This document shows positions 28,055 through 36,685 of a stretch of 36,685 nt of DNA, in pieces; position 1 is the first letter of the stretch, and each line of letters starts with the position of its first letter. The notes beneath the pieces were generated by a model. It did not search any database, had not been told where the DNA came from, and saw nothing but the letters and a program-made list of their open reading frames with translations. The translations under genes and the position numbers were made by a program. The DNA comes from Gammaproteobacteria bacterium 39-13 (GTDB taxonomy: Bacteria; Pseudomonadota; Gammaproteobacteria; Berkiellales; Berkiellaceae): contig MKTN01000064.1 in assembly GCA_001898235.1 (NCBI GenBank), forward strand, positions 1-36,685, in the 5' to 3' direction.

Positions 28055-29215
28055 TTAATCTACCTCAACAGGATCCTCTGGCAGAACATCATTGGGCAAA
28101 GACAAATTTTGCGGCAACAGCGAATCTTGTGTTGTAGGGTGCATTATTTGTTGTGGTTCAGATGCCAAACCCCATCGGTAGGTCATTTCTACTTCAGGTA
28201 AACTCTGCATCCGATTCCCCAATGCAATCAATTGATGATCTGTATTGATTGCTTGCATCAAAAATTGCCGACCATTTTCCCCACGTGGCGTAATTTCAAA
28301 AATGGCCACTGTCCCCAAGACTTGGGATACATTCACATCAACGACGGGATCGAGGCTTCTTAAATAAGCTTCCACTTTGTTGAAATCAGCTGAAGATTGA
28401 ATATCCTCTACTGCGATATGAAAAGGTTTTCCTTTTTGCGCGCCGAAGTTTCTCGCTGTTTTTGGAGCATTTCCTTTTAAGTGCTGAGATGCAATGGTAA
28501 GGCCCCGCGCTAATACCTCTTCTAAGGTTTGCCCTTCTGCTTTCCAGGCAGGAATATCGCTTTGACCAATTAATTCCCAATTACCTTCCCAACCATTTGT
28601 ATCTTTGTGGTGCATCACTCGTCCCACTAAAATGGATTGTGCACTGTAGCGCGCGGAAGCATGCTGTAAAACAGTAGGAAATTGGCCCCATACATCAGTT
28701 ACTGTTACAGCGGAAATATCTTCTAAATCCATTAAAGGGAGAACTAAAGGGATCCCTTTTTGTTCGGCAAGCTGCGTAAGATGACTTTGCAAAGCGGGAT
28801 CAGATTCTATGCCAACTAAGCGTCGCTGAAGTTGATCTTCAATTGCTAACCATAGCACCACATTCGCGGGTTTTTGCTTTAATATTGTGCGCCCCATTTT
28901 ATGAATGAGTTGGTTAACGAGATCGGCGCTATATTTTACTGTGAGCGTATTCCCTTCATAAGCATATTGCTCAACAAAATCGGCCGAATTTTCCAAAGCA
29001 CGTCTGACTTGGGGATTACTTTGAATGCTAGGATCGCCGCTGGCGCGCTCAATGATCTGCGCTAAACCATCTCTGACCAAATTTTGCCATTCTTCTTTAC
29101 TTTGCGATTGGCTTGCTAATGTTACGTCATAATTATTAACGGCAGCATAGACTAAGCGCCCTGTCACCAAGAGCATCAGCAACGCGGCAAAGAACCATTT
29201 GGCAAGTTTTACCAT
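28055..29215 (-). CDS. DUF2066 domain protein, exported
   Basis: From the ATG at 29215, which follows AGAGGAA, the protein is 386 aa; an ATG 11 codons upstream would disturb the signal peptide. The N-terminus MVKLAKWFFAALLMLLVTG with a likely cut after VYA (24) indicates export to the periplasm. The remainder matches the DUF2066 pattern (YDVTLASQSQSKEEWQNLVRDG, NVVLWLAIEDQ). The role is unknown, but its place before the PerM-type gene and hda is conserved. The last 50 residues are Gln/Pro/Leu-rich and poorly conserved in character. Confidence 0.85.
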   Translation of the reverse strand: MVKLAKWFFAALLMLLVTGRLVYAAVNNYDVTLASQSQSKEEWQNLVRDGLAQIIERASGDPSIQSNPQVRRALENSADFVEQYAYEGNTLTVKYSADLVNQLIHKMGRTILKQKPANVVLWLAIEDQLQRRLVGIESDPALQSHLTQLAEQKGIPLVLPLMDLEDISAVTVTDVWGQFPTVLQHASARYSAQSILVGRVMHHKDTNGWEGNWELIGQSDIPAWKAEGQTLEEVLARGLTIASQHLKGNAPKTARNFGAQKGKPFHIAVEDIQSSADFNKVEAYLRSLDPVVDVNVSQVLGTVAIFEITPRGENGRQFLMQAINTDHQLIALGNRMQSLPEVEMTYRWGLASEPQQIMHPTTQDSLLPQNLSLPNDVLPEDPVEVD

Positions 29216-29578
29216 GGTTATTCCTCTTGTCATCAAAAATGGGATCATTTTAGAGCCCTTCTCAGCTTAGCTCACAATGCCGAAGAACTGTGGGTTGAGT
29301 ATATCAGAGTTAAACAACATACCGAACCCCACTATACTCAAACAATTTGCTCGAGATCCCCCTAAACGAAAGCAAAATGGGAGAGTATACTCGAACCAGT
29401 TTGAATTTAGGCGAGGCACCAAGCAAAGGAAGCCCCAGGCGCGTACGCTTCGGTACGTAACCGGGGTAAGAGAGCGACGGCAACAAAGCACAAATTCAAA
29501 CTGGGAAGAGTATAGTCGCTTTCACCAGCGTTGGTTGGTAGAATAAGCGATTCTATTCACCATTTTAGGTTGTTGGGG
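29216..29578. other. Divergent DUF2066-purM spacer, repeat-filled
   Basis: A 363-base spacer. Most of it is inverted-repeat DNA with four TATACTC/GAGTATA sites (29297, 29334, 29385 and 29508). The element 29381-29519 is listed separately. The purM promoter must lie within or just after it; I see no clear -35/-10 pair. Confidence 0.6.
29381..29519. repeat. 139-bp element with terminal inverted repeats
   Basis: The arms 29381-29408 and 29492-29519 are inverted repeats matching at 23 of 28 positions, including the identical inner 13 bases (CCAGTTTGAATTT). The interior 29429-29490 has a CCCC/GGGG outer stem and a GCGTAC/GTACGT inner stem. This interior recurs at 36618-36683. No coding capacity; it is MITE-like. 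Confidence 0.85.
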
Positions 29579-30622
29579 ATGTCTGAGCAATTCACCTATC
29601 GCGATGCTGGCGTTGATATTGATGCCGGAAATGAGTTGGTAAACAAAATAAAAAAAATCGTTACAACGACACACCGTCCAGGCGTACTTGGCGGGATCGG
29701 AGGTTTTGGCGGTTGTTTTGATCTCTCACAATTTCATTACAAAAATCCTGTATTAGTTTCTTCTACCGATGGCGTAGGCACAAAACTACGTCTAGCCATT
29801 GAAAGTGGCTACCATAGCACAATTGGTATTGATCTTGTCGCAATGTGCGCAAACGATCTCGTTGTCATGGGCGCAGAGCCTCTCTTTTTTCTGGATTATT
29901 TTGCAACCGGAAAGCTTGACGTGGATGTAGCTGAAAAAGTTATCTCTGGGATCGCTAAAGGCTGCACCGAAGCACACTGTGCGCTGATAGGTGGCGAAAC
30001 AGCAGAAATGCCAGGCATGTACGCTGCCAAAGATTACGATCTTGCCGGATTCTGTGTTGGCATTGTTGAAAAAGATGAAATCATTGATGGGCGACACATT
30101 ACACCAGGCGACACTTTAATTGCCTTGGGCTCCAGTGGTCCTCATTCCAATGGCTATTCACTTATCCGTCATATTATTCAAAACAAAAAAGTGGCGTTAG
30201 AAGAATCCATTGAAGGTAAATCGTTGGGTCAAACCTTACTTGAGCCTACCCGTATTTATGTTAAATCTGTGTTGGCATTGGCTAAAAATAAGCTTCTCAA
30301 AGGCGCCGCACATATCACAGGTGGCGGCTTTACTGAGAATATTCCACGCATTCTACCTGATAATTGCGCTGCATTTATTGATTGCCAATCTTGGAAGTTA
30401 CCCGCCATCTTCGAATGGCTTCAAACTACAGGACAAATTAGCCATCAAGAATTACGCCGAACCTTCAATTGTGGCGTCGGTATGATTGTTTGTGTCTCTC
30501 AATCTCAGACAGAGCAAGCTCTTTCATTACTCAAAGCCCAAGGAGAAACCGCTTGGGTCATCGGAGAAGTGATTACACGCAATCACCCAGAAATCGGTGT
30601 GGAGTTTTCTGATGGAAACTAA
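29579..30622 (+). CDS. purM: Phosphoribosylformylglycinamidine cyclo-ligase (AIR synthetase)
   Basis: Closes the imidazole ring to give AIR in purine synthesis, using ATP. From the ATG at 29579 it is 347 aa, the usual length. Family blocks are present: [11 protein letters not shown] at the N-terminus, [51 protein letters not shown] and [13 protein letters not shown]. An in-frame upstream GTG-type extension lacks family support. The 3' end overlaps purN by 11 bases, giving the classical purMN pair. Confidence 0.97.
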   Translation: MSEQFTYRDAGVDIDAGNELVNKIKKIVTTTHRPGVLGGIGGFGGCFDLSQFHYKNPVLVSSTDGVGTKLRLAIESGYHSTIGIDLVAMCANDLVVMGAEPLFFLDYFATGKLDVDVAEKVISGIAKGCTEAHCALIGGETAEMPGMYAAKDYDLAGFCVGIVEKDEIIDGRHITPGDTLIALGSSGPHSNGYSLIRHIIQNKKVALEESIEGKSLGQTLLEPTRIYVKSVLALAKNKLLKGAAHITGGGFTENIPRILPDNCAAFIDCQSWKLPAIFEWLQTTGQISHQELRRTFNCGVGMIVCVSQSQTEQALSLLKAQGETAWVIGEVITRNHPEIGVEFSDGN

Positions 30623-31292
30623 TTCTGCTTGCCGAGTTGTTGTCCTTATCGGTGGTAATGGCAGTAACTTACAAGCTTTAATCGATGATACTCGCCAACA
30701 CAATCGATCTTATTCCATTGTTGGCGTTATCAGTCATCGTCCCGATGCCTATGGGCTAATACGTGCCCAAAACGCTTCAATCGCAACAACCGTTGTCGAT
30801 CATCGGCAATACGATGCGCAAGCATTTGAAAGTGCTTTACTCGATGCAGTTAAAGCTTACTCGCCAACCTTAATTGTGATGGCTGGGTTTATGCGTATTT
30901 TGACAGCAGAATTTGTTGATCAATTTCCTACGCAAATACTCAACATTCATCCCTCGCTATTACCTAAATTCAGAGGGTTACATACTCACCAACGTGCCTT
31001 AGAAGCAGGCGAAACAGAACATGGTGTCAGCGTTCATTATGTCACTAAAGAGTTAGATGGCGGACCCATAATTGCTCAAATCAAAGTCCCCGTGCTCCCT
31101 GATGATGAAGTGGATACCTTAAAGGATCGTGTTTTTACGGCTGAACACTGGCTTTATCCTCAAGTTGTGGAGTGGTATGCGCAAAAACGCTTAAAATGTG
31201 TCGAAAATATTGTTACATTAGACGGCGAGCGGCTTGGGCCGCTGGGTCTGCAGTTAACCTTACCAACAGTTCGCTCCAACGCAAACTTATAG
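30612..31292 (+). CDS. purN: Phosphoribosylglycinamide formyltransferase (GAR transformylase)
   Basis: Transfers formyl from 10-formyl-THF to GAR, two steps before PurM. It is 226 aa (E. coli 212). The ATG at 30612 follows GGAG, and [12 protein letters not shown] is the phosphate-binding loop. The catalytic residues sit in [12 protein letters not shown] (Asn, His) and [10 protein letters not shown] (Asp). It overlaps the purM stop, so translation is coupled. Confidence 0.96.
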   Translation: METNSACRVVVLIGGNGSNLQALIDDTRQHNRSYSIVGVISHRPDAYGLIRAQNASIATTVVDHRQYDAQAFESALLDAVKAYSPTLIVMAGFMRILTAEFVDQFPTQILNIHPSLLPKFRGLHTHQRALEAGETEHGVSVHYVTKELDGGPIIAQIKVPVLPDDEVDTLKDRVFTAEHWLYPQVVEWYAQKRLKCVENIVTLDGERLGPLGLQLTLPTVRSNANL

Positions 31293-31305
31293 GAAGAGCT
31301 ATAAA

Positions 31306-32064
31306 TTGAGAAACCCAATCTCCCAACTCAATTTTCTTTTTTTTAGCACATTAATGGCAATTTTGATCTGGATGGCAAGCCCTAGTGTTAAAGGCTATGT
31401 CAAAGATGAAATTACAGCTTTCCCATTAAAAGCCTTCGAAGCACATTATAATGTTAACTGGCTAGGTCTCTATAGCGGGGAGTCAGTTCATAAACTTCAA
31501 CGCAGTAAAAATGGTGATTATCATTTTGAAACGCGTACAGAGCCCCGTTTGCGTTTCCTCCCTTTTCATTACGTCGAAAGCAGCGATTTTATTTGGCAAG
31601 CTGGCAAAATTTTACCACAAAACTACTATTACAATATTCAAGAAGGTAAACGACATAAAAAGGGAAATGTATCTTTTGATTGGAAAAACAATACCATCAA
31701 AAATGCACAAATTCGCACGCCGTGGGAAGCCACTATTCCTGAAGGCGATATTCAAGATAAGCTCACACAAACATTGAGCTTGCGCCAAGCGCTCATAGCT
31801 GGAAAATCTGATTTAACCTACATGGTCGCCGAAGAAGACAAGCTCAAAAATTACTCTTTTACCGTTTTGGGCGAAGAACGATTACAAACCAATATTGGGA
31901 CTTTTGAAACCATTAAACTAGAGCATGTCTCCCGCAAAGGACATCGCACGGTCATGTGGTTTGCTAAAAAATTAGATTACTTACCTGTCAAAATGATCCA
32001 AACACGTCGTGGAAAACAAGTTGCGGGCGGAGAAATCGTTTCCTTCGCCCCCTTAAAAAGCTAA
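31306..32064 (+). CDS. DUF3108 domain protein, probably exported
   Basis: A 252-aa protein with an N-terminal hydrophobic segment (about 8-28), probably a signal peptide or anchor, followed by the beta-rich DUF3108 pattern (FEAHYNVNWLGLYSGES, YYYNIQEGKRHKKGNVSFDW, YLPVKMIQTRRGKQVAGGEI). Translation starts at TTG 31306, supported by AGGAAGAG seven bases upstream. It is 13 bases after purN; the purM-purN-DUF3108 order recurs in gammaproteobacteria. It is a periplasmic or envelope protein of unknown role. Confidence 0.85.
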   Translation: MRNPISQLNFLFFSTLMAILIWMASPSVKGYVKDEITAFPLKAFEAHYNVNWLGLYSGESVHKLQRSKNGDYHFETRTEPRLRFLPFHYVESSDFIWQAGKILPQNYYYNIQEGKRHKKGNVSFDWKNNTIKNAQIRTPWEATIPEGDIQDKLTQTLSLRQALIAGKSDLTYMVAEEDKLKNYSFTVLGEERLQTNIGTFETIKLEHVSRKGHRTVMWFAKKLDYLPVKMIQTRRGKQVAGGEIVSFAPLKS

Positions 32065-32086
32065 AACAAAAAACAAGGACGTATTT

Positions 32087-32329
32087 ATGCGCAACTTAAC
32101 GCGTCAAGAAATTGAATCTATTCATGCGGGAGCCTATGAAGAGTGGGCGGTGATCACCATTGCGGGATTATCTTCTGGCTTTGCTTTTGGCGTTTTTGAA
32201 GCTTTTGAGTCATTATCTTTGACCGCTGGGCTAAAATTCTTTGCTGCTTGCAGCATCCCTACCGCTTTCGTCAGTGCAATTATCGTTGGCGGGATCGGAC
32301 TTGTGCAATGGGAAGAAAAGTCTGCATAA
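32087..32329 (+). CDS. Small hydrophobic peptide with microcin/bacteriocin-like leader
   Basis: An 80-aa peptide with an AAGGA ribosome-binding site, 22 bases after the DUF3108 gene. The first 15 residues, MRNLTRQEIESIHAG, resemble the double-glycine leader of colicin V (MRTLTLNELDSVSGG): same length, MR-LT start, acidic-hydrophobic repeat and final Gly. Here the -2 residue is Ala instead of Gly. The remaining 65 residues have two Gly/Ala-rich hydrophobic stretches (about 22-38 and 46-73) with an acidic Trp-containing end. No C39-peptidase transporter, immunity or modification gene is visible. It could instead be a small membrane protein; the leader call is from pattern alone. Confidence 0.72.
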   Translation: MRNLTRQEIESIHAGAYEEWAVITIAGLSSGFAFGVFEAFESLSLTAGLKFFAACSIPTAFVSAIIVGGIGLVQWEEKSA

Positions 32330-32387
32330 ATAGATGCAGCTCGTTTGATTCTTTTAGAAAGTTTTAACCCTCGTTTTGTTATTGCGA

Positions 32388-32425
32388 GAAGCAATCCATT
32401 CTTATCATCTCTCAAGGATTGCTTC
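32388..32425. repeat. REP-like palindrome between converging genes
   Basis: GAAGCAATCC (32388-32397) and GGATTGCTTC (32416-32425) form a perfect 10-bp stem, flanked by ATTGCGA and GCTAACGCTCGAG. It resembles the dispersed ATTGCGAGG..GAAGCAATC repeats of many intracellular gammaproteobacteria. It may also terminate the purM-side transcript. Confidence 0.55.
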
Positions 32426-32470
32426 GCTAACGCTCGAGCCCAAATCAATAGCAGAGAAAGAAGAAACATA

Positions 32471-33037
32471 CTACGCTATTGGCAGCGTCACCCCTTTTTG
32501 CCCTTGATACTTACCGCCTCTATCGCCGTAAGAAACTTCGCAGACTTCATCTGATTCTAAAAATAACATTTGAGCAACGCCTTCGTTGGCATAAATTTTC
32601 GCAGGCAACGGAGTTGTATTAGAAAATTCTAATGTCACATGACCTTCCCATTCAGGCTCTAATGGCGTCACATTAACGATAATGCCACAACGCGCATAAG
32701 TGGATTTTCCTAGACAAATAGTCAAAATATTACGAGGGATCCGAAAATATTCTACTGTTCTAGCCAGTACAAAAGAATTGGGTGGAATGATACACGTATC
32801 CCCTACCACATCAACAAAACTGTTTTCATCAAAATTCTTAGGATCAACAATACTGGAGCGGATATTCGTAAATATTTTAAACTCATTGGCACAACGAACA
32901 TCATAACCATAGCTAGAGGTACCATAAGAAACGACTTTTTCTCCTGCAACGTATCGCACTTGAGTACTGACAAAAGGCTCAATTAAACCGTGCTCTTTTG
33001 CCATGCGTTTTATCCATTTGTCAGATTTAATTGTCAT
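32471..33037 (-). CDS. dcd: dCTP deaminase
   Basis: Deaminates dCTP to dUTP, the main source of dUMP for dTMP synthesis in many proteobacteria. From the ATG at 33037 (AAGGAAA upstream) it is 188 aa, against 193 in E. coli. Trimer active-site motifs are present: GKSTYAR (S112, R116) and [10 protein letters not shown] with catalytic E137. Further upstream in-frame codons would run into the repeat at 33077-33185. It lies next to mrp on the same strand, as in several relatives. Confidence 0.95.
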   Translation of the reverse strand: MTIKSDKWIKRMAKEHGLIEPFVSTQVRYVAGEKVVSYGTSSYGYDVRCANEFKIFTNIRSSIVDPKNFDENSFVDVVGDTCIIPPNSFVLARTVEYFRIPRNILTICLGKSTYARCGIIVNVTPLEPEWEGHVTLEFSNTTPLPAKIYANEGVAQMLFLESDEVCEVSYGDRGGKYQGQKGVTLPIA

Positions 33038-33076
33038 TATTGTTATTTCCTTTTCTATATATTTGTTCTGTTTTCT

Positions 33077-33185
33077 TAAGACCCTCATCCGGCGCTTCGC
33101 GTCACCTTCAAGCGGGCGAAGGGAAAGAATAGCGAATTCTTTTCAGGTTCCCTCTCCCGCTTCGCGGGAAAGGGTAAGGGTCTTA
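33077..33185. repeat. 109-bp REP-pair element with inverted ends
   Basis: The left end TAAGACCCTCATCC (33077-33090) and right end GGGTAAGGGTCTTA (33172-33185) are inverted repeats. Two internal hairpins (CGCTTCGCG and CCCGCTTCGCGGG) lie between. The right end matches the repeat at 18285-18301. It fills the dcd-mrp spacer. Confidence 0.8.
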
Positions 33186-33190
33186 AATCT

Positions 33191-34276
33191 TTAATTTTCC
33201 ACCACAATTTCTGGCATTGCAGCAGTATAATCCACTGCTCGCAAGCTTAATTTTGCCGCGACCTGCTGCGCCATTTCCCAATAGGGCTCCGCAAGTGGGC
33301 TATGCGGTTCTGCGGCGACGACAGGAGTTCCTGCGTCACACAATTCTCGCACCTTTGCAACCAATGGTAACTGTGCTAATAACGGCAAGTTGAACTCGTT
33401 CGCCATTCTCTGGCCACCTTCTAGCCCAAAAATAGGCTCTTGGTGAGAGCACTGTGAGCAAACATGCCAGCTCATATTCTCTACAATCCCTAAGACCGGC
33501 ACTTCAACTTTTTCAAACATTTTGCAAGCCTTTCGCGCATCAAGCAACGAAATATCTTGTGGCGTTGTGACAACAACTGCACCACTAATGGGAATTTTTT
33601 GCGCTAAGGTGAGCTGAATATCGCCGGTGCCAGGCGGTAAATCGATAATCATATAATCGCACTCTGCCCATGCCGTTTCATTAATAAGCTGTTGTAAGGC
33701 GCTGCTTACCATAGGACCGCGCCATATCATGGGGTTCTCTTCTTCAATGAGATAACCAATTGAAATGGATTGCACGCCCATGCTTTCAATGGGTTGTAGC
33801 TTCTTGTGCTGTGTGGTTGCCCGAAGACCTTGTTTACCCAGCATGCGGGGTTGGCTCGGACCGTAGATATCGGCGTCTAATAAGGCCACACTAGCCCCCA
33901 ACCCTCGCAATGCCAGAGCAAGGTTGACAGCAACCGTTGATTTTCCAACCCCACCTTTTCCTGAAGCGACAGCAATAATATTTTTGATAGCTGACTTTGG
34001 TTTCAAACCTTTCTGAACGGCATGATGACGTACTTTCCAACGAATATTCAGCAAAATCTCATAGCCTGGCCAGTCTGTTTGAATTGCTAAGCTAATTCTT
34101 TGTTTTAACTCAGAAATTTTATGCAAGGGATAGGGGTATTGTAATCGAATCGCAATCTTGTTCTCGTGGATAGCAATTTCGTGAATAAGCTTTGCGCTGA
34201 CTAAGTCCTTATTCAAATAAGGATCGACAATAGTACCCAGAATATTGGTGATCTGGGATGGGATAGGGGCAACCAT
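33191..34276 (-). CDS. apbC: Mrp/ApbC Fe-S carrier ATPase
   Basis: A 361-aa P-loop NTPase of the Mrp/NBP35 family that carries and transfers Fe-S clusters. Residues 1-85 form a DUF59-type (FSCA) domain. The deviant Walker A GKGGVGKS is at 106-113, IDLPPGTGD is at 211-219, and the Fe-S cluster motif CSQC (C273, C276) is intact. The start at 34276 lacks a strong ribosome-binding site but fits family length. It is divergent from metG, as mrp is in E. coli. Confidence 0.95.
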   Translation of the reverse strand: MVAPIPSQITNILGTIVDPYLNKDLVSAKLIHEIAIHENKIAIRLQYPYPLHKISELKQRISLAIQTDWPGYEILLNIRWKVRHHAVQKGLKPKSAIKNIIAVASGKGGVGKSTVAVNLALALRGLGASVALLDADIYGPSQPRMLGKQGLRATTQHKKLQPIESMGVQSISIGYLIEEENPMIWRGPMVSSALQQLINETAWAECDYMIIDLPPGTGDIQLTLAQKIPISGAVVVTTPQDISLLDARKACKMFEKVEVPVLGIVENMSWHVCSQCSHQEPIFGLEGGQRMANEFNLPLLAQLPLVAKVRELCDAGTPVVAAEPHSPLAEPYWEMAQQVAAKLSLRAVDYTAAMPEIVVEN

Positions 34277-34383
34277 AACACTATCTCACTCAAGTGGCAG
34301 GAACATAAATTCTGGGGGGCATTTTACCACGTTTTACATGAGAAAATGGAACTTATATATATAAGTAGTTATACTCTTGGCAC

Positions 34384-34496
34384 TTTAGTCTTCGCAGATA
34401 AGTTTTTGGCGTTGCTGCCTCGCTATCCTGATGTATTTTCACATATTCCGGTAGCTCGGAGCTTGCTTCTCGCCGAAAACTCATCTGCTTTGACCA
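34384..34496 (+). repeat. Palindromic intergenic element, copy C
   Basis: The arms 34386-34410 and 34472-34496 are inverted repeats matching at 19 of 25 positions (shared core GCAGAT, A/G, AGTTTT). The interior has GTTGCTGCC and GATGTATTTTCACATA. It lies in the metG leader and corresponds block by block to copy A (6696-6824). Confidence 0.75.
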
Positions 34497-34556
34497 TAAT
34501 TTGCCGATACGACAGTCCCCCTCTTCCAGAGCAGGGTTCAGATCTTGAGGAACACA

Positions 34557-36602
34557 ATGACAACCAAAGCAAGTCCACGACATATTCTGGTCACCAGTGC
34601 GCTATATTATGCCAATGGTCCTTTACATCTTGGCCATATTTTAGAAACGATTCAAAGCGATATCTGGGTACGGTTTCAGAAGCATCAGGGGCATCATTGT
34701 ATTCATGTATGTGGTTCAGATGCGCATGGAACCCCCATCATGCTAGAAGCTGAAAAACAGGGACTAAGCCCTGAACAGCTCGTTGGCAAAATAAACACCG
34801 AACACAAAAATGACTTTGCTGCCTTTCTCATCGACTTTGATAATTTTTACACGACGCACTCTCCAGAAAACCAAACCTTGACTGAACTTGTCTACTCAAG
34901 GCTATACGCAAAAGGCGATATCGTCGCAAGAAATATTACGCAAAGTTACGATCCGGTGAAGAATATGTTTTTACCCGATCGGTACGTCAAGGGAGAATGC
35001 CCTAAATGCGGCGCCAAAGATCAATATGGTGATAGTTGCGAAGTCTGCGGAGCAACGTATAGCCCAACTGAATTGAAGAACCCGATTTCAGTTGTTTCAG
35101 GTGTTCCACCTATAGAAAAAGATTCTGAACACTACTTTTTTAAATTAGAAAATTACGCAGAACTGTTGAAAACCTGGACGCACCAAGGCCATTTGCAGCC
35201 TCAAATTACCAATAAATTAAATGAATGGTTTGATGCAGGTCTTCGTCAGTGGGATATTTCCCGTGATGGTCCTTATTTTGGATTTGCTATTCCTAATACT
35301 GAAAACAAATATTTTTACGTCTGGTTAGACGCACCCATTGGTTATATGGCAAGTTTTAAAAACTACTGCGAACGCCACCAAGATGTTTCTTTCGACGCCT
35401 ATTGGGGGAAAAACAGTACCTACGAACTGTATCACTTCATTGGTAAAGATATTGTTTATTTTCATGCCCTGTTTTGGCCTGCAATGTTAGCTGGCAGCGA
35501 TTTTCGTACCCCAAGTGCTATCTTTGCGCACGGATTTTTAACCGTCAACGGTCAAAAAATGTCAAAATCACGCGGCACATTCATCACTGCGCGAAATTAT
35601 TTAGATCATTTAGCACCCGAATATCTACGTTACTATCTCGCTGCAAAATTAAACGATGGTATTGATGATCTGGATTTAAACCTGGAAGATTTTATTACGC
35701 GAGTCAATGCTGATCTTATCGGTAAATTCGTGAATATTGCTAGCCGTTGCGCTGGTTTTATTACTAAAAATTTCCAAGGAAAACTATCAGGTACATTATA
35801 TAACGAAGCACTTTATCAACGCTTTGTTGAAGCAAGCAGCCAAATCCGAGATGATTTTAATTCAAGACAATATCATCGTGCTATCCGAGATATTATGGGA
35901 CTGGCTGATCTTGCAAACCAATTTATTGATGAAAATAAACCTTGGGAATTGGTGAAAAATCCAGAGAATGCTGAAAAAGTGCAACAAGTTTGCACCATGG
36001 GCTTAAACCTGTTCCGCATTCTCAGCATTCAACTTAAAGCCGTATTGCCACAAGTTGTCACCAACGTAGAAAGCTTTTTAAATGTCCCTGCTTTCAAGTG
36101 GGAAGATATTTCTGCGCCCTTGCTAAACCATACCATTAATCCTTATCAACCTTTAATGCAACGCATTGATCCACTCCAAGTAAAAAGTTTGCTTGAAAAA
36201 GGAAAAGTATCTATGACTGAAGCTTCGCCAGAACAACCCGTAGAAAAAACAGAGAAAAAAGCCTCAGATATCGCCCCTGTCATTACTTATGATGATTTTG
36301 CCAAAGTTGATTTACGTATTGCCAAAATTGTAAACGCCGAACACGTTGAGGGCGCTGATAAATTGCTCAAACTGACATTAAATATTGGTGAAGAAGACCG
36401 TCAAGTATTTGCAGGTATCAAGTCTGCTTACCAACCTGAAGATTTGATTGGTAAATTAACCGTCATGGTTGCCAATCTTGCACCTAGACAAATGCGTTTT
36501 GGATTATCAGAAGGCATGGTCTTAGCAGCAGGACCTGGCGGCAAAGATCTCTGGATATTAGAACCTCACCAAGGGGCACAGCCTGGTATGAAGGTTAAAT
36601 AA
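34557..36602 (+). CDS. metG: Methionyl-tRNA synthetase
   Basis: Class I synthetase charging initiator and elongator tRNA-Met. From the ATG at 34557 (GAGGA six bases upstream) it is 681 aa, against 677 in E. coli. HLGH is at 24-27. The zinc knuckle has four Cys (C148, C151, C161, C164) and KMSKS is at 334-338. The last 105 residues (from [14 protein letters not shown]) are the EMAPII-like tRNA-binding and dimerisation domain, joined by a Glu/Lys linker (about 555-575). It is divergent from mrp, with the palindromic element copy C in its leader. Confidence 0.97.
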   Translation: MTTKASPRHILVTSALYYANGPLHLGHILETIQSDIWVRFQKHQGHHCIHVCGSDAHGTPIMLEAEKQGLSPEQLVGKINTEHKNDFAAFLIDFDNFYTTHSPENQTLTELVYSRLYAKGDIVARNITQSYDPVKNMFLPDRYVKGECPKCGAKDQYGDSCEVCGATYSPTELKNPISVVSGVPPIEKDSEHYFFKLENYAELLKTWTHQGHLQPQITNKLNEWFDAGLRQWDISRDGPYFGFAIPNTENKYFYVWLDAPIGYMASFKNYCERHQDVSFDAYWGKNSTYELYHFIGKDIVYFHALFWPAMLAGSDFRTPSAIFAHGFLTVNGQKMSKSRGTFITARNYLDHLAPEYLRYYLAAKLNDGIDDLDLNLEDFITRVNADLIGKFVNIASRCAGFITKNFQGKLSGTLYNEALYQRFVEASSQIRDDFNSRQYHRAIRDIMGLADLANQFIDENKPWELVKNPENAEKVQQVCTMGLNLFRILSIQLKAVLPQVVTNVESFLNVPAFKWEDISAPLLNHTINPYQPLMQRIDPLQVKSLLEKGKVSMTEASPEQPVEKTEKKASDIAPVITYDDFAKVDLRIAKIVNAEHVEGADKLLKLTLNIGEEDRQVFAGIKSAYQPEDLIGKLTVMVANLAPRQMRFGLSEGMVLAAGPGGKDLWILEPHQGAQPGMKVK

Positions 36603-36608
36603 ATATCA

Positions 36609-36685
36609 GATGGCAACGAAGCCCCACCAGGCGCGTACGCTTTGGTACGCAACTGGGGTGAGAGAGTGATGACAACAAAGCATAA
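36609..36685. repeat. Second copy of the 29429-29490 repeat interior, cut by window end
   Basis: 36618-36683 repeats 29429-29490 with few changes. The inner stem here is perfect (GCGTAC 36633-36638 with GTACGC 36645-36650) and the outer stem is CCCCA/TGGGG. Changes on the two arms partly compensate, so the fold seems kept. It lies directly downstream of metG. Confidence 0.8.

Noticed and set aside
29216..29578. tRNA gene or purine riboswitch upstream of purM
   Set aside because: No cloverleaf or T-loop sequence and no recognisable riboswitch core; the folds are explained by inverted-repeat elements.
34277..34556. T-box or S-box type control of metG
   Set aside because: No T-box or SAM riboswitch features; these are rare for metG in gammaproteobacteria, and the leader is occupied by the palindromic element.
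34346..34753. Open frame across the metG leader
   Set aside because: It mostly crosses the palindromic element and then overlaps metG in another frame; no protein features.

Overview
The window looks like part of the chromosome of a low-to-moderate GC gammaproteobacterium with a host-associated, Legionellales-like character. The housekeeping genes resemble their E. coli counterparts, and several gene orders are typical of gammaproteobacteria: bamD divergent from rluD-pgeF-clpB; DUF2066-perM-type-hda divergent from purM-purN-DUF3108; mrp divergent from metG with dcd nearby. Mixed in are two ankyrin-repeat proteins, one of them a patatin-type phospholipase of the kind used as a secreted effector by amoeba- or eukaryote-associated bacteria. 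The genus is inference; a Berkiella/Coxiella/Legionella relative would fit.

Layout. 1-1285 (-): ankyrin protein running off the left edge, with a TIKI/TraB/EreA-like C-terminal domain. 1465-4329 (-): gltX-cysS. 4439-5708 (+): ppiB-lpxH, overlapping. 5814-6632 (-): DUF455 ferritin-like protein. 6817-10428 (-): 1203-aa patatin-ankyrin protein, divergent from a 101-aa acidic protein (+). 10910-15367 (-): clpB behind a heat-shock-type promoter, then pgeF and rluD behind a terminator. 15696-18181 (+): bamD, proS. 18514-20170: an OmpA/Pal-like lipoprotein (+), acyP (-) and a WrbA-type flavoprotein (+), separated by hairpin-rich repeats. 20202-26122 (-): four proteins of no recognised family, including a 960-aa coiled-coil repeat protein and its 187-aa paralogue. 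26253-29215 (-): hda, AI-2E/PerM-type membrane protein, DUF2066. 29579-32329 (+): purM, purN, DUF3108, and an 80-aa peptide with a microcin-like leader. 32471-34276 (-): dcd and mrp/apbC. 34557-36602 (+): metG.

The core genes cover tRNA charging (Glu, Cys, Pro, Met), ribosome modification, protein folding and disaggregation, outer-membrane biogenesis (BamD, LpxH), purine and dCTP metabolism, Fe-S carriage and DnaA control. The accessory genes sit between these conserved blocks. The most interesting accessory region is 20202-26122: the 960-aa protein has 13 complete repeat units plus one terminal unit, usually starting at a proline, with spacings of only 37, 44 or 51 residues. The 187-aa neighbour keeps the same ends around about one unit and has a near-copy of the same promoter.

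The intergenic regions are rich in dispersed palindromic elements. One degenerate family of about 110-140 bp, with terminal inverted repeats, appears several times (clearest at 34384-34496, 29381-29519 and 6696-6824). REP-like hairpins occur at 18260-18386, 18988-19155, 32388-32425 and 33077-33185. I saw no rRNA or tRNA gene, CRISPR array, transposase or phage gene.
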